DNA from: Cellulophaga sp. F20128
GTDB lineage: Bacteria > Bacteroidota > Bacteroidia > Flavobacteriales > Flavobacteriaceae
Assembly (NCBI RefSeq): GCF_023015805.1
Contig: NZ_JALKBA010000004.1
Location: forward strand, 186,001 to 250,000
Length of the DNA: 64,000 nucleotides
Direction: 5' to 3'
The position numbers and the translations under genes were made by a program. Positions 44,156 to 52,245 of this stretch are shown in pieces. Under the pieces are notes generated by a model that had not been told where the DNA came from, made no database searches, and saw only the letters and a list, made by a program, of their open reading frames with translations. Positions within the stretch are counted from its first letter, which is position 1. Each line of letters starts with the position of its first letter.

Positions 44156-45058
44156 CTAATTGGAGTATAAAATTAAACCTACCCCCAATAAAATACCTAT
44201 TAGGGGAACTAACTTTTTGCGTTTATTTTGTTCCTTAAAAATGAGACCACCAACCACAACGGCAATTAATATTTGACTCCTTTTAATTGCCGATAATAAC
44301 ATTATTAAAGCATCGGGATCTTGTAGCGCCTTAAAATAGAAATAATCAGCAGCTTGTAATAAAATACCAACGGCCGGAATAGACCATCGCCATATAAAAG
44401 CCCTTCTTTTTTCAGCATAAGGAAACCATACTATGGATAAAATTACCAGTAAAATAATAATAACATAAAAGCAAAACCAAAAAATTAATGTTTGTGGATT
44501 TAAATGTAAAGTCTGAATGAGAAATTTATCATACAAACCACTAGATGCTCCTAAAAATGTAGCCGCAATGATGGCGTAGATCCATTTGTTACTTTTAAAA
44601 TGAATACCTTCTTTTTTTCCTATTTTTGAATACAATAGGACCGAAAAAATAATTAGAAAAAAACCAATCCATTGTAAAAAGTTAGGCTTTTCTTGGTAAA
44701 TCAGAATGGCTCCTATAAAGGTGAAAAAAGGGCCAGCAGAACGGATGGGAGTTACTATTGTTATTGGTAAATGTTTTAAGGCTTGATACGCTAAAACCCA
44801 AGAACCCGCCATTAGCAAGGATTTAATAAAAATAAAACCGTGCAATTGCCATGAAATAGTAGTGATGTAAAAACCAAAATCCTTGGCGTATTCTGGAAAA
44901 TAAACAGAGCCTATAAAAAAGGGTAAGAGAAAAAGAAATCCAGAACCTATGGTACCCAAAAGTACCGGAAACACCTCATTGCCTTGTACAGCATGTTTTT
45001 TACATAGGTTGTGTAAACCCAAAAATAAAGCAGCCATTAATCCCAAATACATCCACAT
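44156..45058 (-). CDS. EamA/DMT-like transporter, second copy
   Basis: A 300-residue inner-membrane protein with ten helices in two repeats. ALKHLPITIVTPIRSAGPFFTF and YQEKPNFLQWIGFFLI mark the first repeat; LQDPDALIMLLSAIKRSQIL and FKEQNKRKKLVPLIGILLG mark the second. Substrate not readable. It is not closely similar to the transporter at 5386. Confidence 0.88.
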   Translation of the reverse strand: MWMYLGLMAALFLGLHNLCKKHAVQGNEVFPVLLGTIGSGFLFLLPFFIGSVYFPEYAKDFGFYITTISWQLHGFIFIKSLLMAGSWVLAYQALKHLPITIVTPIRSAGPFFTFIGAILIYQEKPNFLQWIGFFLIIFSVLLYSKIGKKEGIHFKSNKWIYAIIAATFLGASSGLYDKFLIQTLHLNPQTLIFWFCFYVIIILLVILSIVWFPYAEKRRAFIWRWSIPAVGILLQAADYFYFKALQDPDALIMLLSAIKRSQILIAVVVGGLIFKEQNKRKKLVPLIGILLGVGLILYSN

Positions 45059-45206
45059 GGCGCGAAGATAAGTTTTATGGTTATTTTTCTACCTGTACTC
45101 ACTGCCTTTCTTCTAAAATACAAGGAAATCACAAAACTATTATTTGCAATTTTATAGGCTTAACCTTCACTCTTGCCACCCCCTAATTATTTTATTTTTA
45201 ATGTTT

Positions 45207-45235
45207 TTTGGTACACAAAAATTTTAATATCTTTA
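45207..45235 (+). promoter_or_regulatory. Promoter of the dienelactone-hydrolase-like gene
   Basis: TTTG (45207-45210) and TATCTTTA (45228-45235), spaced 17 bp; one mismatch in the -7 box. Confidence 0.5.
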
Positions 45236-45257
45236 AAAGAACTTAAAACTCCCTGTC

Positions 45258-46139
45258 ATGCAGCAACTTAAGAAAGAAGATATAAAACAAGAGGTGTTCG
45301 ATCTATATGATGATTATGTACACAATAAATTACAACGACGCGATTTTATAGAACGCTTATCGCTCTTTGCCATTGGCAGTGTTACCGTTCCGGCACTTAT
45401 GAGTTTTTTAATGCCCAACTATAAGGATACTTTATTGGTCGCTGCCAACGACCCTAGATTGGATTCCTCCTATATTACCTATGATTCCCCCAAAGGTGGA
45501 GGTCCTATAAAAGGATTATTGTCTAAACCCAAAGGAACAAAGAAAAATTTAGGCGGAATTATTGTAGTCCATGAAAATAGAGGCCTTAACCCCTATATTG
45601 AAGATACTGGACGAATGGCAGCTTTAGAAGGGTTTATTTCTTTGGCCCCAGATGCCTTATCGCCTCTTGGTGGGTACCCAGGTAATGATGATGAAGGAAG
45701 AACACTACAACAAAAGCGCGATAGAATGGAAATGCTAGAAGATTTTATTGCAGCCTATAACTACTTAAAAGCACATCCTAATTGCAATGGAAAAATTGGA
45801 GTTGTCGGCTTTTGTTTTGGCGGATGGATCTCTAATATGATGGCCGTACGCCTACCAGAATTAGCCGCGGCAGTACCTTTTTATGGCGGTCAGCCTACCG
45901 AAGATATTGATAAAATTAAGGCGCCTTTATTGCTTCAATATGCCGGTTTAGATACACGTGTTAACGCAGGATGGCCAGCCTATGAAAAAGCCCTTAAGGC
46001 AGAAAAAATAGACTACCAAGCCTTTGTCTACCCAGATGTAAACCATGGCTTTCACAATACGTCTACAACGAGGTATGACAAAGAAGCAGCAACCCTTGCA
46101 TGGAAAAGAACAATGGACTTTTTTAAGAAGCATTTGTAA
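45258..46139 (+). CDS. Dienelactone-hydrolase-family alpha/beta hydrolase with a Tat-like N-terminus
   Basis: A 293-residue hydrolase. The nucleophile is Cys in GVVGFCFGGWISNMMAV, with Asp in YAGLDTRVNAGW and His in YPDVNHGFHN forming the triad. The N-terminus has a twin-arginine pair followed by a hydrophobic stretch (QRRDFIERLSLFAIGSVTVP), placed about 35 residues in, so export by Tat or membrane anchoring is likely. The layout matches YghX-type proteins. Substrate unknown. Single gene. Confidence 0.92.
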   Translation: MQQLKKEDIKQEVFDLYDDYVHNKLQRRDFIERLSLFAIGSVTVPALMSFLMPNYKDTLLVAANDPRLDSSYITYDSPKGGGPIKGLLSKPKGTKKNLGGIIVVHENRGLNPYIEDTGRMAALEGFISLAPDALSPLGGYPGNDDEGRTLQQKRDRMEMLEDFIAAYNYLKAHPNCNGKIGVVGFCFGGWISNMMAVRLPELAAAVPFYGGQPTEDIDKIKAPLLLQYAGLDTRVNAGWPAYEKALKAEKIDYQAFVYPDVNHGFHNTSTTRYDKEAATLAWKRTMDFFKKHL

Positions 46140-46267
46140 AATTCGGAATGTAATAAACAAAAAGGCTGTTTTAATATTCGAAAGTAAGGGAGTAACAAAA
46201 AGGTGATCAGTTGAACCCTAAATAATCAAGTGAACTTCACCCAACTCTTCAATACCGTATATTAATC

Positions 46268-46667
46268 TCATGGAGAACTCATAAACATAAAATTAATAGG
46301 TACGTTCCATCGTTTTGATAATTCTTTAATTTTTTCTGGACTAAATTCACCTTTCGCTGCAATAAATTCGATGGTTATTTTAGGATAAGCCTTATCTATA
46401 GTATTCTATAAAAATGATAAAATCGTCAGGATTAAGTATCAAATTTCCTGTTAGAGCTATAACAACTCCTACAATAGCAACGATAAGAGTCCGCCAACCT
46501 GCTACTTCAGGACGTGGTAATTTTTCCCTTTTAATTTTTAGGAGGATATTTCCAAATCCAAACAATATCATAACTCCTAAAAACGCAATGGTATCTCCTC
46601 CTGCAAGTGACTCTAAATTACCCTTGGCCAAAGTGTAAAAACAGTGTTTTGATATTGATTTGTACAA
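46268..46667 (-). pseudogene. Frameshifted small membrane protein gene
   Basis: Codons from 46667 encode about 80 residues with two helices (AFLGVMILFGFGNILL and TLIVAIVGVVIALTGNLIL) joined by a basic loop, then hit a stop at 46392-46394. One base away the reading continues sensibly for some 45 residues (TIDKAYPKITIEFIAAKGEF, SPEKIKELSKRWNVPINFMF) to a TGA at 46268-46270. Removing one T near 46398 joins the two into a protein of about 130 residues. No family recognised. The 46140-46267 and 46668-46760 flanks hold nothing else I can support. Confidence 0.55.
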
Positions 46668-46764
46668 GGGTGTCTTCTGAGAATGTCTTTGTATAGCAAA
46701 TACAAAAAATAGTAGCGGAGACTAGGAGGGAGGCTAGATGAATAATACCCCCTAAAAATATAAT

Positions 46765-46804
46765 CGGATAATTTTGTCCGAATAAATATTATAACCTACT
46801 TTTG
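46765..46804 (+). promoter_or_regulatory. Promoter of the second Rrf2 gene with overlapping operator
   Basis: Operator-like CGGATAATTTTGTCCG (46765-46780) contains the -33 TTTTG; the -7 TACTTTTG is at 46797-46804, 20 bp away. Same sequence logic and same spacing as the promoter at 27077-27115. Confidence 0.8.
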
Positions 46805-46824
46805 TCTCAAATAGAAGGATCATT

Positions 46825-47259
46825 ATGTTTTCAAAAAGTTGTGAATACGGAATAAAAGCCACACTCTTCATTGCTCAAAAATCGCAACAAGGCGAAAGGG
46901 TACCCTTGAAGGAAATTGCGGCTGCCATTGATTCTCCTATAGCATTTACAGCAAAAATTTTACAAATCCTGGCCAAGGCTAATATTGTAGATTCTACCAA
47001 GGGACCTAATGGAGGTTTTGAAATTGAAGAAGTACGGCTACCTAATATAACTTTAAAGCAGATTGTACAGGCTATTGACGGGGATGGAGTATTTGAAGGT
47101 TGCGCCTTAGGGTTAAGTATATGTAATGCCAATGAACCTTGTCCAATGCACAATCAATTTGTAATCATACGGAACCAATTGAACGAGACCTTATCCTCTT
47201 CAAATCTGTTAAATGTTGCTATGGACTTGAATTTAGGACTCACTGTTCTTAAACGATAG
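46825..47259 (+). CDS. Rrf2 family regulator with Fe-S cysteines (NsrR-like), second copy
   Basis: A 144-residue paralogue of the regulator at 26624: same MFSKSCEYG start, DSPIAFTAKILQIL, KGPNGGFEIEE, and the cluster loop GCALGLSICNANEPCPMH (CX6CX5C). It stands directly before an operon for a cbb3-like oxidase subunit, a truncated hemoglobin and Fe-S repair proteins, so sensing of NO or nitrosative damage is the natural reading. It is separated from the oxidase gene by 49 bp. Confidence 0.93.
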   Translation: MFSKSCEYGIKATLFIAQKSQQGERVPLKEIAAAIDSPIAFTAKILQILAKANIVDSTKGPNGGFEIEEVRLPNITLKQIVQAIDGDGVFEGCALGLSICNANEPCPMHNQFVIIRNQLNETLSSSNLLNVAMDLNLGLTVLKR

Positions 47260-47281
47260 AAAAAAAAATTAATTAATTAAA

Positions 47282-47303
47282 GGATAAAAAGATCTTAATA
47301 TCT
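47282..47303 (+). promoter_or_regulatory. Imperfect GGATAA palindrome before the oxidase-like gene
   Basis: GGATAAAAAG at 47282-47291 repeats the first ten bases of the minus-strand palindrome at 26605-26584; the right arm, ATATCT at the same N10 spacing, is degenerate. Possible second operator within the operon. Confidence 0.35.
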
Positions 47304-47308
47304 ACAGT

Positions 47309-49090
47309 ATGAATGTTTATCACTTACTTAGTTTTCAAATCAAAGTCTTAAATTCAGAAAATTGGCTTTCTAGCCCTGGTGTAATTGGGACCTTTATTCT
47401 TGCTTTTATAGTATTGTTTTTAGGGATATTTATTCTTATAAAACGACTCAATGGCTATGTAGACCTATTGAAAAAAAATACTAAAAATTTAGCGGAAGAA
47501 GAGTTTCAAAGGCGACTTATAAATCTTGATGAAAAACAAGTTGATGCCATTCTAAACCAACGAAAACAAGGTTTTAAAGGAGAAGAAAAGCAGACAGCTC
47601 TTTTAACTAAAACGGTTAAGAACAGTGGCTTTATAAAAAAAATTATAGATCCTAAGAATCCCCTTTTTGATGAAAAGACAAAGTCCACCATTACAATAAA
47701 AATCTCGAATGAATTAAAGGAAATAATTGTCTGGTATCTGGGAGCAGCAGTATTTTGGTTGGTTTTTGGCACCCTCGTAGGACAATATATCGGCATGAAG
47801 TTTATATGGCCCGAAATGGACAGTATTAGTTGGTTATCCTTTGGAAGGTTACGTCCTGTCCATACCAATACCGTATTTTGGGGGTGGGCTTCGCTAGCTA
47901 TGATAGGCTTGGGACATTATGTGGTAGCAAGAACATCAAATCGGGAAATTTTCAGTTACAAACGATCAAAGATTGCCTTTTGGCTACTTAACCTAAGTGT
48001 TGTTTTGGGCAACCTTTTTTTAATGGCTGGAGTCAATAATGGGGGCGGGGAGTATCGAGAATATATTTGGCCAATTATGTTCTTATTTGCTATTGGCCTG
48101 CTAATAACATTTTTCAATTTCTACAAAACGGTTGCAACCCGAAAAATTTCAGAAATTTATATCTCTAATTGGTTTATCCTAGCATCTCTTATTTGGACCA
48201 TTGTACTCACCGTAATTGGTTACTTCCCAGATTATCAGAATGGCTTGGGAGAAACCGTAATCCAAGGGTATTACATGCACCAAGGCGTAGGCATGTGGTT
48301 TATGACCTTTACCTTAGGGCTTGTTTATTATTTTCTACCTTCAACCCTTAACAAACCTATTTATTCCTATTCCTTGGGCGTACTTGCATTCTGGACGCAA
48401 ATGCTATTTTATACACTTATAGGAACGCACCATTTTGTGTTTAGTCCGTTGCCTTGGTGGTTACAAACTGTTGCCATTGTTTTTAGTGCAGGAATGTTTA
48501 TTCCAGTATTTGCCGGTAGCACCAATTTTTTGATGACCATGCGTGGCAGCTGGAACCACATTTCAAAAAGCTATGTGCTTCCTTTCTTTTTAGTGGGGGT
48601 TGTTTTTTACTTTGTTGGTTCTGTACAAGGAAGTTTTCAGGCGTTTAGGTACACCAATTACCTATGGCATTTTACGGATTTTAATGTGGCACATTCACAC
48701 ATGACCATGTATGGCATTATCACCTTTTTAATGTGGGGATGTATGTATGCCATCCTTCCAAAAATAACAGGCAATGAGCCATCGCAAAATCTAGTAGGGA
48801 GCCATTTTTGGCTTGCCTTCATTGGACTAATAGCATATATGGTTTCGTTGATGGCTGGCGGTACTTTAAAAGGATTAAGTTGGATAGAAGGAAACCCCTT
48901 TATAGAATCTGTTATTCTGATGAAAAACTATTGGGTATGGCGTGCCGTTGGAGGGTCGCTTATGTTTATATCACATCTCATTTTTGGATATAATTTCTAC
49001 CTGATGGTACGTAAGAAAAATGAAATGCTACTCCCGCTTTCTGATGATTCCGTTTTAGAAAAGCAAAACTTACATACACAATCAAATTAA
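47309..49090 (+). CDS. cbb3-like heme-copper oxidase catalytic subunit (CcoN-like), NO-locus type
   Basis: A 593-residue membrane protein. An N-terminal extension of about 130 residues (one helix plus a charged segment) precedes the twelve-helix core. Ligands: low-spin heme His185 (RLRPVHTNTVFWG), CuB-type His324 (YYMHQGVGMW), His374-His375 (GTHHFVFSPLPWW), and His462/His464 (VAHSHMTMYG). Tyr368 sits exactly 44 residues after His324, where the cbb3 cross-linked Tyr is found, so oxygen reduction is plausible; NO reduction cannot be excluded given the setting. Bacteroidota usually carry a CcoN-CcoO fusion, so this is a separate type. Confidence 0.85.
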   Translation: MNVYHLLSFQIKVLNSENWLSSPGVIGTFILAFIVLFLGIFILIKRLNGYVDLLKKNTKNLAEEEFQRRLINLDEKQVDAILNQRKQGFKGEEKQTALLTKTVKNSGFIKKIIDPKNPLFDEKTKSTITIKISNELKEIIVWYLGAAVFWLVFGTLVGQYIGMKFIWPEMDSISWLSFGRLRPVHTNTVFWGWASLAMIGLGHYVVARTSNREIFSYKRSKIAFWLLNLSVVLGNLFLMAGVNNGGGEYREYIWPIMFLFAIGLLITFFNFYKTVATRKISEIYISNWFILASLIWTIVLTVIGYFPDYQNGLGETVIQGYYMHQGVGMWFMTFTLGLVYYFLPSTLNKPIYSYSLGVLAFWTQMLFYTLIGTHHFVFSPLPWWLQTVAIVFSAGMFIPVFAGSTNFLMTMRGSWNHISKSYVLPFFLVGVVFYFVGSVQGSFQAFRYTNYLWHFTDFNVAHSHMTMYGIITFLMWGCMYAILPKITGNEPSQNLVGSHFWLAFIGLIAYMVSLMAGGTLKGLSWIEGNPFIESVILMKNYWVWRAVGGSLMFISHLIFGYNFYLMVRKKNEMLLPLSDDSVLEKQNLHTQSN

Positions 49091-49100
49091 TTGTTCGCAA

Positions 49101-50105
49101 ATGTTAAACTTACATAAAGACCATAAAAACCTCGTGCTTCTTGCTTTTAGTGTTTTCGTTGTACTAAGCATTGGAGTGGCAATTTTACCTGCATATCAAA
49201 TGCAAGAATACCAACCCATACCTGGACAAAAAGATTTAACAGTTTCCGAAAGAAAAGGATTGGAAATCTATATTTCGGAAGGTTGCGTTGCCTGTCATAC
49301 CCAACAAGTCCGAAATATAGAAATGGATAAAACTTGGGGCGAGAGACCATCGTTAGCGTCGGATTATTACTATAGCAAACAGCGTATGGATGTGTGGAGG
49401 CAATCGCCCTCCCTATTAGGAAGTGAACGGACAGGACCCGACTTAACTAATATTGGGAATAGACAACCCAGTGACCAGTGGCATTTGTTACACCTCTACA
49501 ATCCACGGTTGGTTGTAGAAGCTTCCATAATGCCACAATACTCTTGGTTATTCGAAAAAATAGATACTTTATACCTTGCTGATGATGCGGTAACCTTAGC
49601 CCGAGGTATAACAAAAATGGAGGGTAGAGAAGTCCTAGTAGCAACTCAAGATGCCTTGCACCTGGTAGCCTATTTAAAAAGTTTACAGCAATTTTCTTTT
49701 GAAAATGCAACTCCATCAGATTTTATCCCTGCCTTGCCCAAAGAACAAGGAGACAATGCAAGTGTAATACCAGCAAATAAAACGAAGGGAGCTAGTCTGT
49801 ATCAAAATAACTGTGCAGCTTGTCACCAAAGTAATGGTCGTGGTGTAAAAGGTGCATTTCCACCACTTGCAGGAAGCCTTATTGTAAACGCTAAAAACCC
49901 AGAAACACTTATAAAAATTGTATTGATGGGCTATGATGCACGGGCAGAATATGGAGTTATGCCAGAATTTGCCGACAAACTAACCGACGAGGAAATTAAA
50001 GCCATTCTAGACCACGAACGAACGAACTGGGGCAACCGCGCACCAGAAGTACCCGTAGCAACTATTACACACTTAAGAGATTCAATATCAAAATTAAGCC
50101 AATGA
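49101..50105 (+). CDS. Fused CcoO-type and class I cytochrome c protein
   Basis: A 334-residue membrane-anchored diheme cytochrome. One N-terminal helix (about 10-30), a CcoO-like domain with heme motif C62-H66 (EGCVACHTQQVR), family landmarks GPDLTNIGNR, and Met ligand in ASIMPQYSWLF; then a second cytochrome c domain with C238-H242 (NCAACHQSNG), PPLAGS and Met in YGVMPEF. Ordinary CcoO has about 200 residues and one heme, with CcoP separate; here both roles seem joined. It lies 10 bp after the CcoN-like gene and overlaps the next by 4 bp. Confidence 0.88.
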   Translation: MLNLHKDHKNLVLLAFSVFVVLSIGVAILPAYQMQEYQPIPGQKDLTVSERKGLEIYISEGCVACHTQQVRNIEMDKTWGERPSLASDYYYSKQRMDVWRQSPSLLGSERTGPDLTNIGNRQPSDQWHLLHLYNPRLVVEASIMPQYSWLFEKIDTLYLADDAVTLARGITKMEGREVLVATQDALHLVAYLKSLQQFSFENATPSDFIPALPKEQGDNASVIPANKTKGASLYQNNCAACHQSNGRGVKGAFPPLAGSLIVNAKNPETLIKIVLMGYDARAEYGVMPEFADKLTDEEIKAILDHERTNWGNRAPEVPVATITHLRDSISKLSQ

Positions 50106-50341
50106 TAACAATAGACTATTTAGACAGCTTATTCTGTAAAACACCTGCAGAAGGTAGAATGCTCGCATTTACAATGGCTAGAAAAACAATTGCAGCAATT
50201 CAATCCGATCCTGAAGTTCGTAAAGAATTACGGCCTCACTATGCCAAAGACACAGCACAATTAATTGCTTCGTCTCAAGTCGTGGCAATAGAGTTTCAAA
50301 CCATTGCTATGGCAAATAATTATTGGAGAGATGAAAAATAA
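50102..50341 (+). CDS. Small conserved-looking protein in the oxidase operon
   Basis: 79 residues, soluble and helical, no signal peptide or helix for the membrane. Not recognised. Its ATG overlaps the previous stop (ATGA) and it overlaps the following gene by 11 bp, so it is a translated member of the operon. An assembly factor is possible but nothing in the sequence shows it. Confidence 0.7.
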   Translation: MITIDYLDSLFCKTPAEGRMLAFTMARKTIAAIQSDPEVRKELRPHYAKDTAQLIASSQVVAIEFQTIAMANNYWRDEK

Positions 50342-50603
50342 AATTGCAACACTCCTCATCTTTTTAATAAGCGCGCTTGGTATGGCTTGTCCGTTGTGCG
50401 AAGCAAAACAGCCCAAAGGATTTGCGAATATTACTCATGGCGAAGGGCCTAATGGAGATATCGATTATATCATTATGTATTCAGCAATTGTCATTGTAGG
50501 ATATACCCTTATTATGAGTATAAAATATTTGGCCAGGCCAAAAGAAAAGGAAAAAAATCATATTAAAAATTTAGTTCTAGAAGAACATAATTGCATTGAC
50601 TAA
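50331..50603 (+). CDS. Small CxxC membrane protein in the oxidase operon
   Basis: 90 residues from the ATG at 50331. A signal-like helix ends in GMACPLCEAKQP, then a short outer segment with HGEGPNGD and a second helix (YIIMYSAIVIVGYTLIMSIKYL), finally a basic tail inside. The CxxC could hold a metal or form a disulphide but lacks the His of a heme site. Not recognised as a named family. Its stop shares a base with the next start (TAATG). Confidence 0.72.
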   Translation: MKNKIATLLIFLISALGMACPLCEAKQPKGFANITHGEGPNGDIDYIIMYSAIVIVGYTLIMSIKYLARPKEKEKNHIKNLVLEEHNCID

Positions 50604-51025
50604 TGGAAAATAAAAGAAAGGTAACTGTGTTTTTGGACGATGAAAAAGTCCCTTTTGGTGTTTTTGAGCCCCCTGCAAAATTAATCTTAGATACCACCAA
50701 AATTTCTGATGGAAAGCATACGCTTAAAATAAAAGCAGTTTCATCCAAAGGTATAGAAGGAGTGCGAGTAATTCCTTTTGAAGTACGAAACGGTCCAGAA
50801 ATAGCAGTAATAGGCTTAAAAGACAATGAAATTATAGAATCTAATACAGCCATTACAATTAATGCTTATGGTAGTGAGAGTTCTGAGTCATTTATAATTC
50901 GCGGTTCAGAAACACCAAAAGCCATTCCGTCATGGGTTTGGGCGTGTATTATAGCCTTTGTTGGTTTTGCTATATTCTACCTTATAACGCACTGGACAAT
51001 GAACACTTATAAATCTTTTTTTTAA
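50603..51025 (+). CDS. Beta-sandwich protein with C-terminal membrane helix
   Basis: 140 residues: an Ig-like domain of beta strands (FEPPAKLILDTTKISDGKHTL, IKAVSSKGIEGVRVIPFEVRNG), a Ser-rich linker, and one helix near the end (PSWVWACIIAFVGFAIFYLI). No heme motif. Not recognised; position recalls the small accessory subunits (FixH/CcoQ-like roles) of cbb3 operons, but the sequence is unlike them. Overlaps the preceding gene by 1 bp and precedes the hemoglobin by 1 bp. Confidence 0.72.
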   Translation: MENKRKVTVFLDDEKVPFGVFEPPAKLILDTTKISDGKHTLKIKAVSSKGIEGVRVIPFEVRNGPEIAVIGLKDNEIIESNTAITINAYGSESSESFIIRGSETPKAIPSWVWACIIAFVGFAIFYLITHWTMNTYKSFF

Positions 51026-51026
51026 T

Positions 51027-51386
51027 ATGAATGATATAACAAATAGAAAAGACATTGAATTAATGGTAGACACCTTTTATGGGGCAATACGCCAAGACGA
51101 ACTTTTAGGGCCTATATTTAACAACGTCATTCAGGACAATTGGCCAAAGCACCTTGACACCATGTACCGCTTTTGGCAAACCGTTCTTTTCCATGAATTT
51201 GCATATAAAGGTTCTCCTTTTATTCCGCACATGAATTTACCCATACAAGCTCATCATTTTGACCGGTGGGTATATCATTTTAATACCGCAATAGACAAAA
51301 ACTTTAGCGGTAAAATAACGGAAGAAGCCAAATGGAGGGCTCAAAAAATAGCAGAAATGTTCATGCACAAATTAAATATTTCATAG
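51027..51386 (+). CDS. Group III truncated hemoglobin
   Basis: A 119-residue 2-on-2 globin. Landmarks: IELMVDTFYGAIRQDELLGPIF, FWQTVLFHEFAYKG, and proximal His in AHHFDRWVYHF. Group III members are linked to NO and peroxide handling in bacteria. Cytoplasmic. It lies 1 bp after the beta-sandwich gene in the Rrf2-led operon, which supports NO detoxification. Confidence 0.94.
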   Translation: MNDITNRKDIELMVDTFYGAIRQDELLGPIFNNVIQDNWPKHLDTMYRFWQTVLFHEFAYKGSPFIPHMNLPIQAHHFDRWVYHFNTAIDKNFSGKITEEAKWRAQKIAEMFMHKLNIS

Positions 51387-51454
51387 TGTATATCCATAAA
51401 AGTAGCAATCCTGATTATACCCATAAAAGTGAAAACAATTAAAACCTAAAGCCT

Positions 51455-51904
51455 ATGTCATTTACACAACGTATCAATATCACCATTCCCGTTTTATGGC
51501 TGGGTTTTGTGCTTTCCATTTCATTTATGGAAGCATGGCTAAAATTTCAAGCAGAAGGTGTTACCCAAATTATTGGCTTAAATATAGGCCAACTTGTCTT
51601 TGGTTCTTTAAACAAGGTAGAATTGTTTTTTATGACAATCTTACTCGTTTCAAACCTTAAAACAAAGTGGTTTAAAAGACACAGGTCCCTTAGAATTCTA
51701 GGAATCGCATTGCTTGTTATCTTACTAGCACAGACCTTCTATTTTCTTCCAGTACTTGACCAACGAGCAACACTAATTATTAACGGAAAGGTTCCTTCTG
51801 CATCCTATTTTCATTACTACTATGTTTTTTTAGAATTTTTAAAAGTTATCCTCCTCCTTGTTTTTTCACACCAAAGCATCACAACCTATATAAGACAACC
51901 TTAA
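51455..51904 (+). CDS. Four-helix membrane protein in the NO-type operon
   Basis: 149 residues with four predicted helices (about 10-30, 50-68, 80-100, 118-140) and short loops; FHYYYVFLEFLKVILLLVF is the last. Not recognised. It is 68 bp after the hemoglobin and 13 bp before the DUF59 gene on the same strand, so it belongs to the operon. Confidence 0.75.
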   Translation: MSFTQRINITIPVLWLGFVLSISFMEAWLKFQAEGVTQIIGLNIGQLVFGSLNKVELFFMTILLVSNLKTKWFKRHRSLRILGIALLVILLAQTFYFLPVLDQRATLIINGKVPSASYFHYYYVFLEFLKVILLLVFSHQSITTYIRQP

Positions 51905-51917
51905 TCCAAAGTACGCC

Positions 51918-52229
51918 ATGGAAAACTCAGAAAAAGAAAACCAAATTATTGAACAGATAAAAATGGTATATGATCCTGAAATCCCAGTCAATGTTTACGA
52001 TTTGGGACTCATTTATGAATGTAAAATTCTTCCCGAGAATTGTGTTGAAATTTTAATGACCTTAACCTCACCGTCTTGTGCTATGGCAGGAATGATAGTA
52101 GATGAAGTACGTGAACGTATATCAGAACTCCATTTTGTAAAAGAAACAAAAGTAGAATTAACTTGGGACCCACCATGGGACAAACTATTAATGAGTGACG
52201 AAGCATTGCTAGAACTTGGATTTATGTAA
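51918..52229 (+). CDS. DUF59/MIP18-type Fe-S assembly factor
   Basis: A 103-residue protein of the SufT/PaaD/MIP18 family: YDPEIPVNVYDLGLIYECKI, LTSPSCAMAGMIVDEVRERI and LTWDPPWDKLLMSDEA. These proteins help mature Fe-S proteins; the conserved Cys lies in SPSCAM. It stands 16 bp before ric, pairing cluster assembly with cluster repair after nitrosative damage. Confidence 0.92.
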   Translation: MENSEKENQIIEQIKMVYDPEIPVNVYDLGLIYECKILPENCVEILMTLTSPSCAMAGMIVDEVRERISELHFVKETKVELTWDPPWDKLLMSDEALLELGFM

Positions 52230-52245
52230 CCTAAAAAATAAAATT

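Noticed and set aside
46414-46638. Plus-strand 74-codon frame opposite the frameshifted membrane protein
   Set aside because: Its composition is rich in Pro, Thr and Ile as expected of an antisense shadow, while the minus strand shows two clean helices.
50603-51025. Cytochrome c identity for the 140-residue protein in the oxidase operon
   Set aside because: It has no CxxCH motif; only its position suggests an electron-transfer role.
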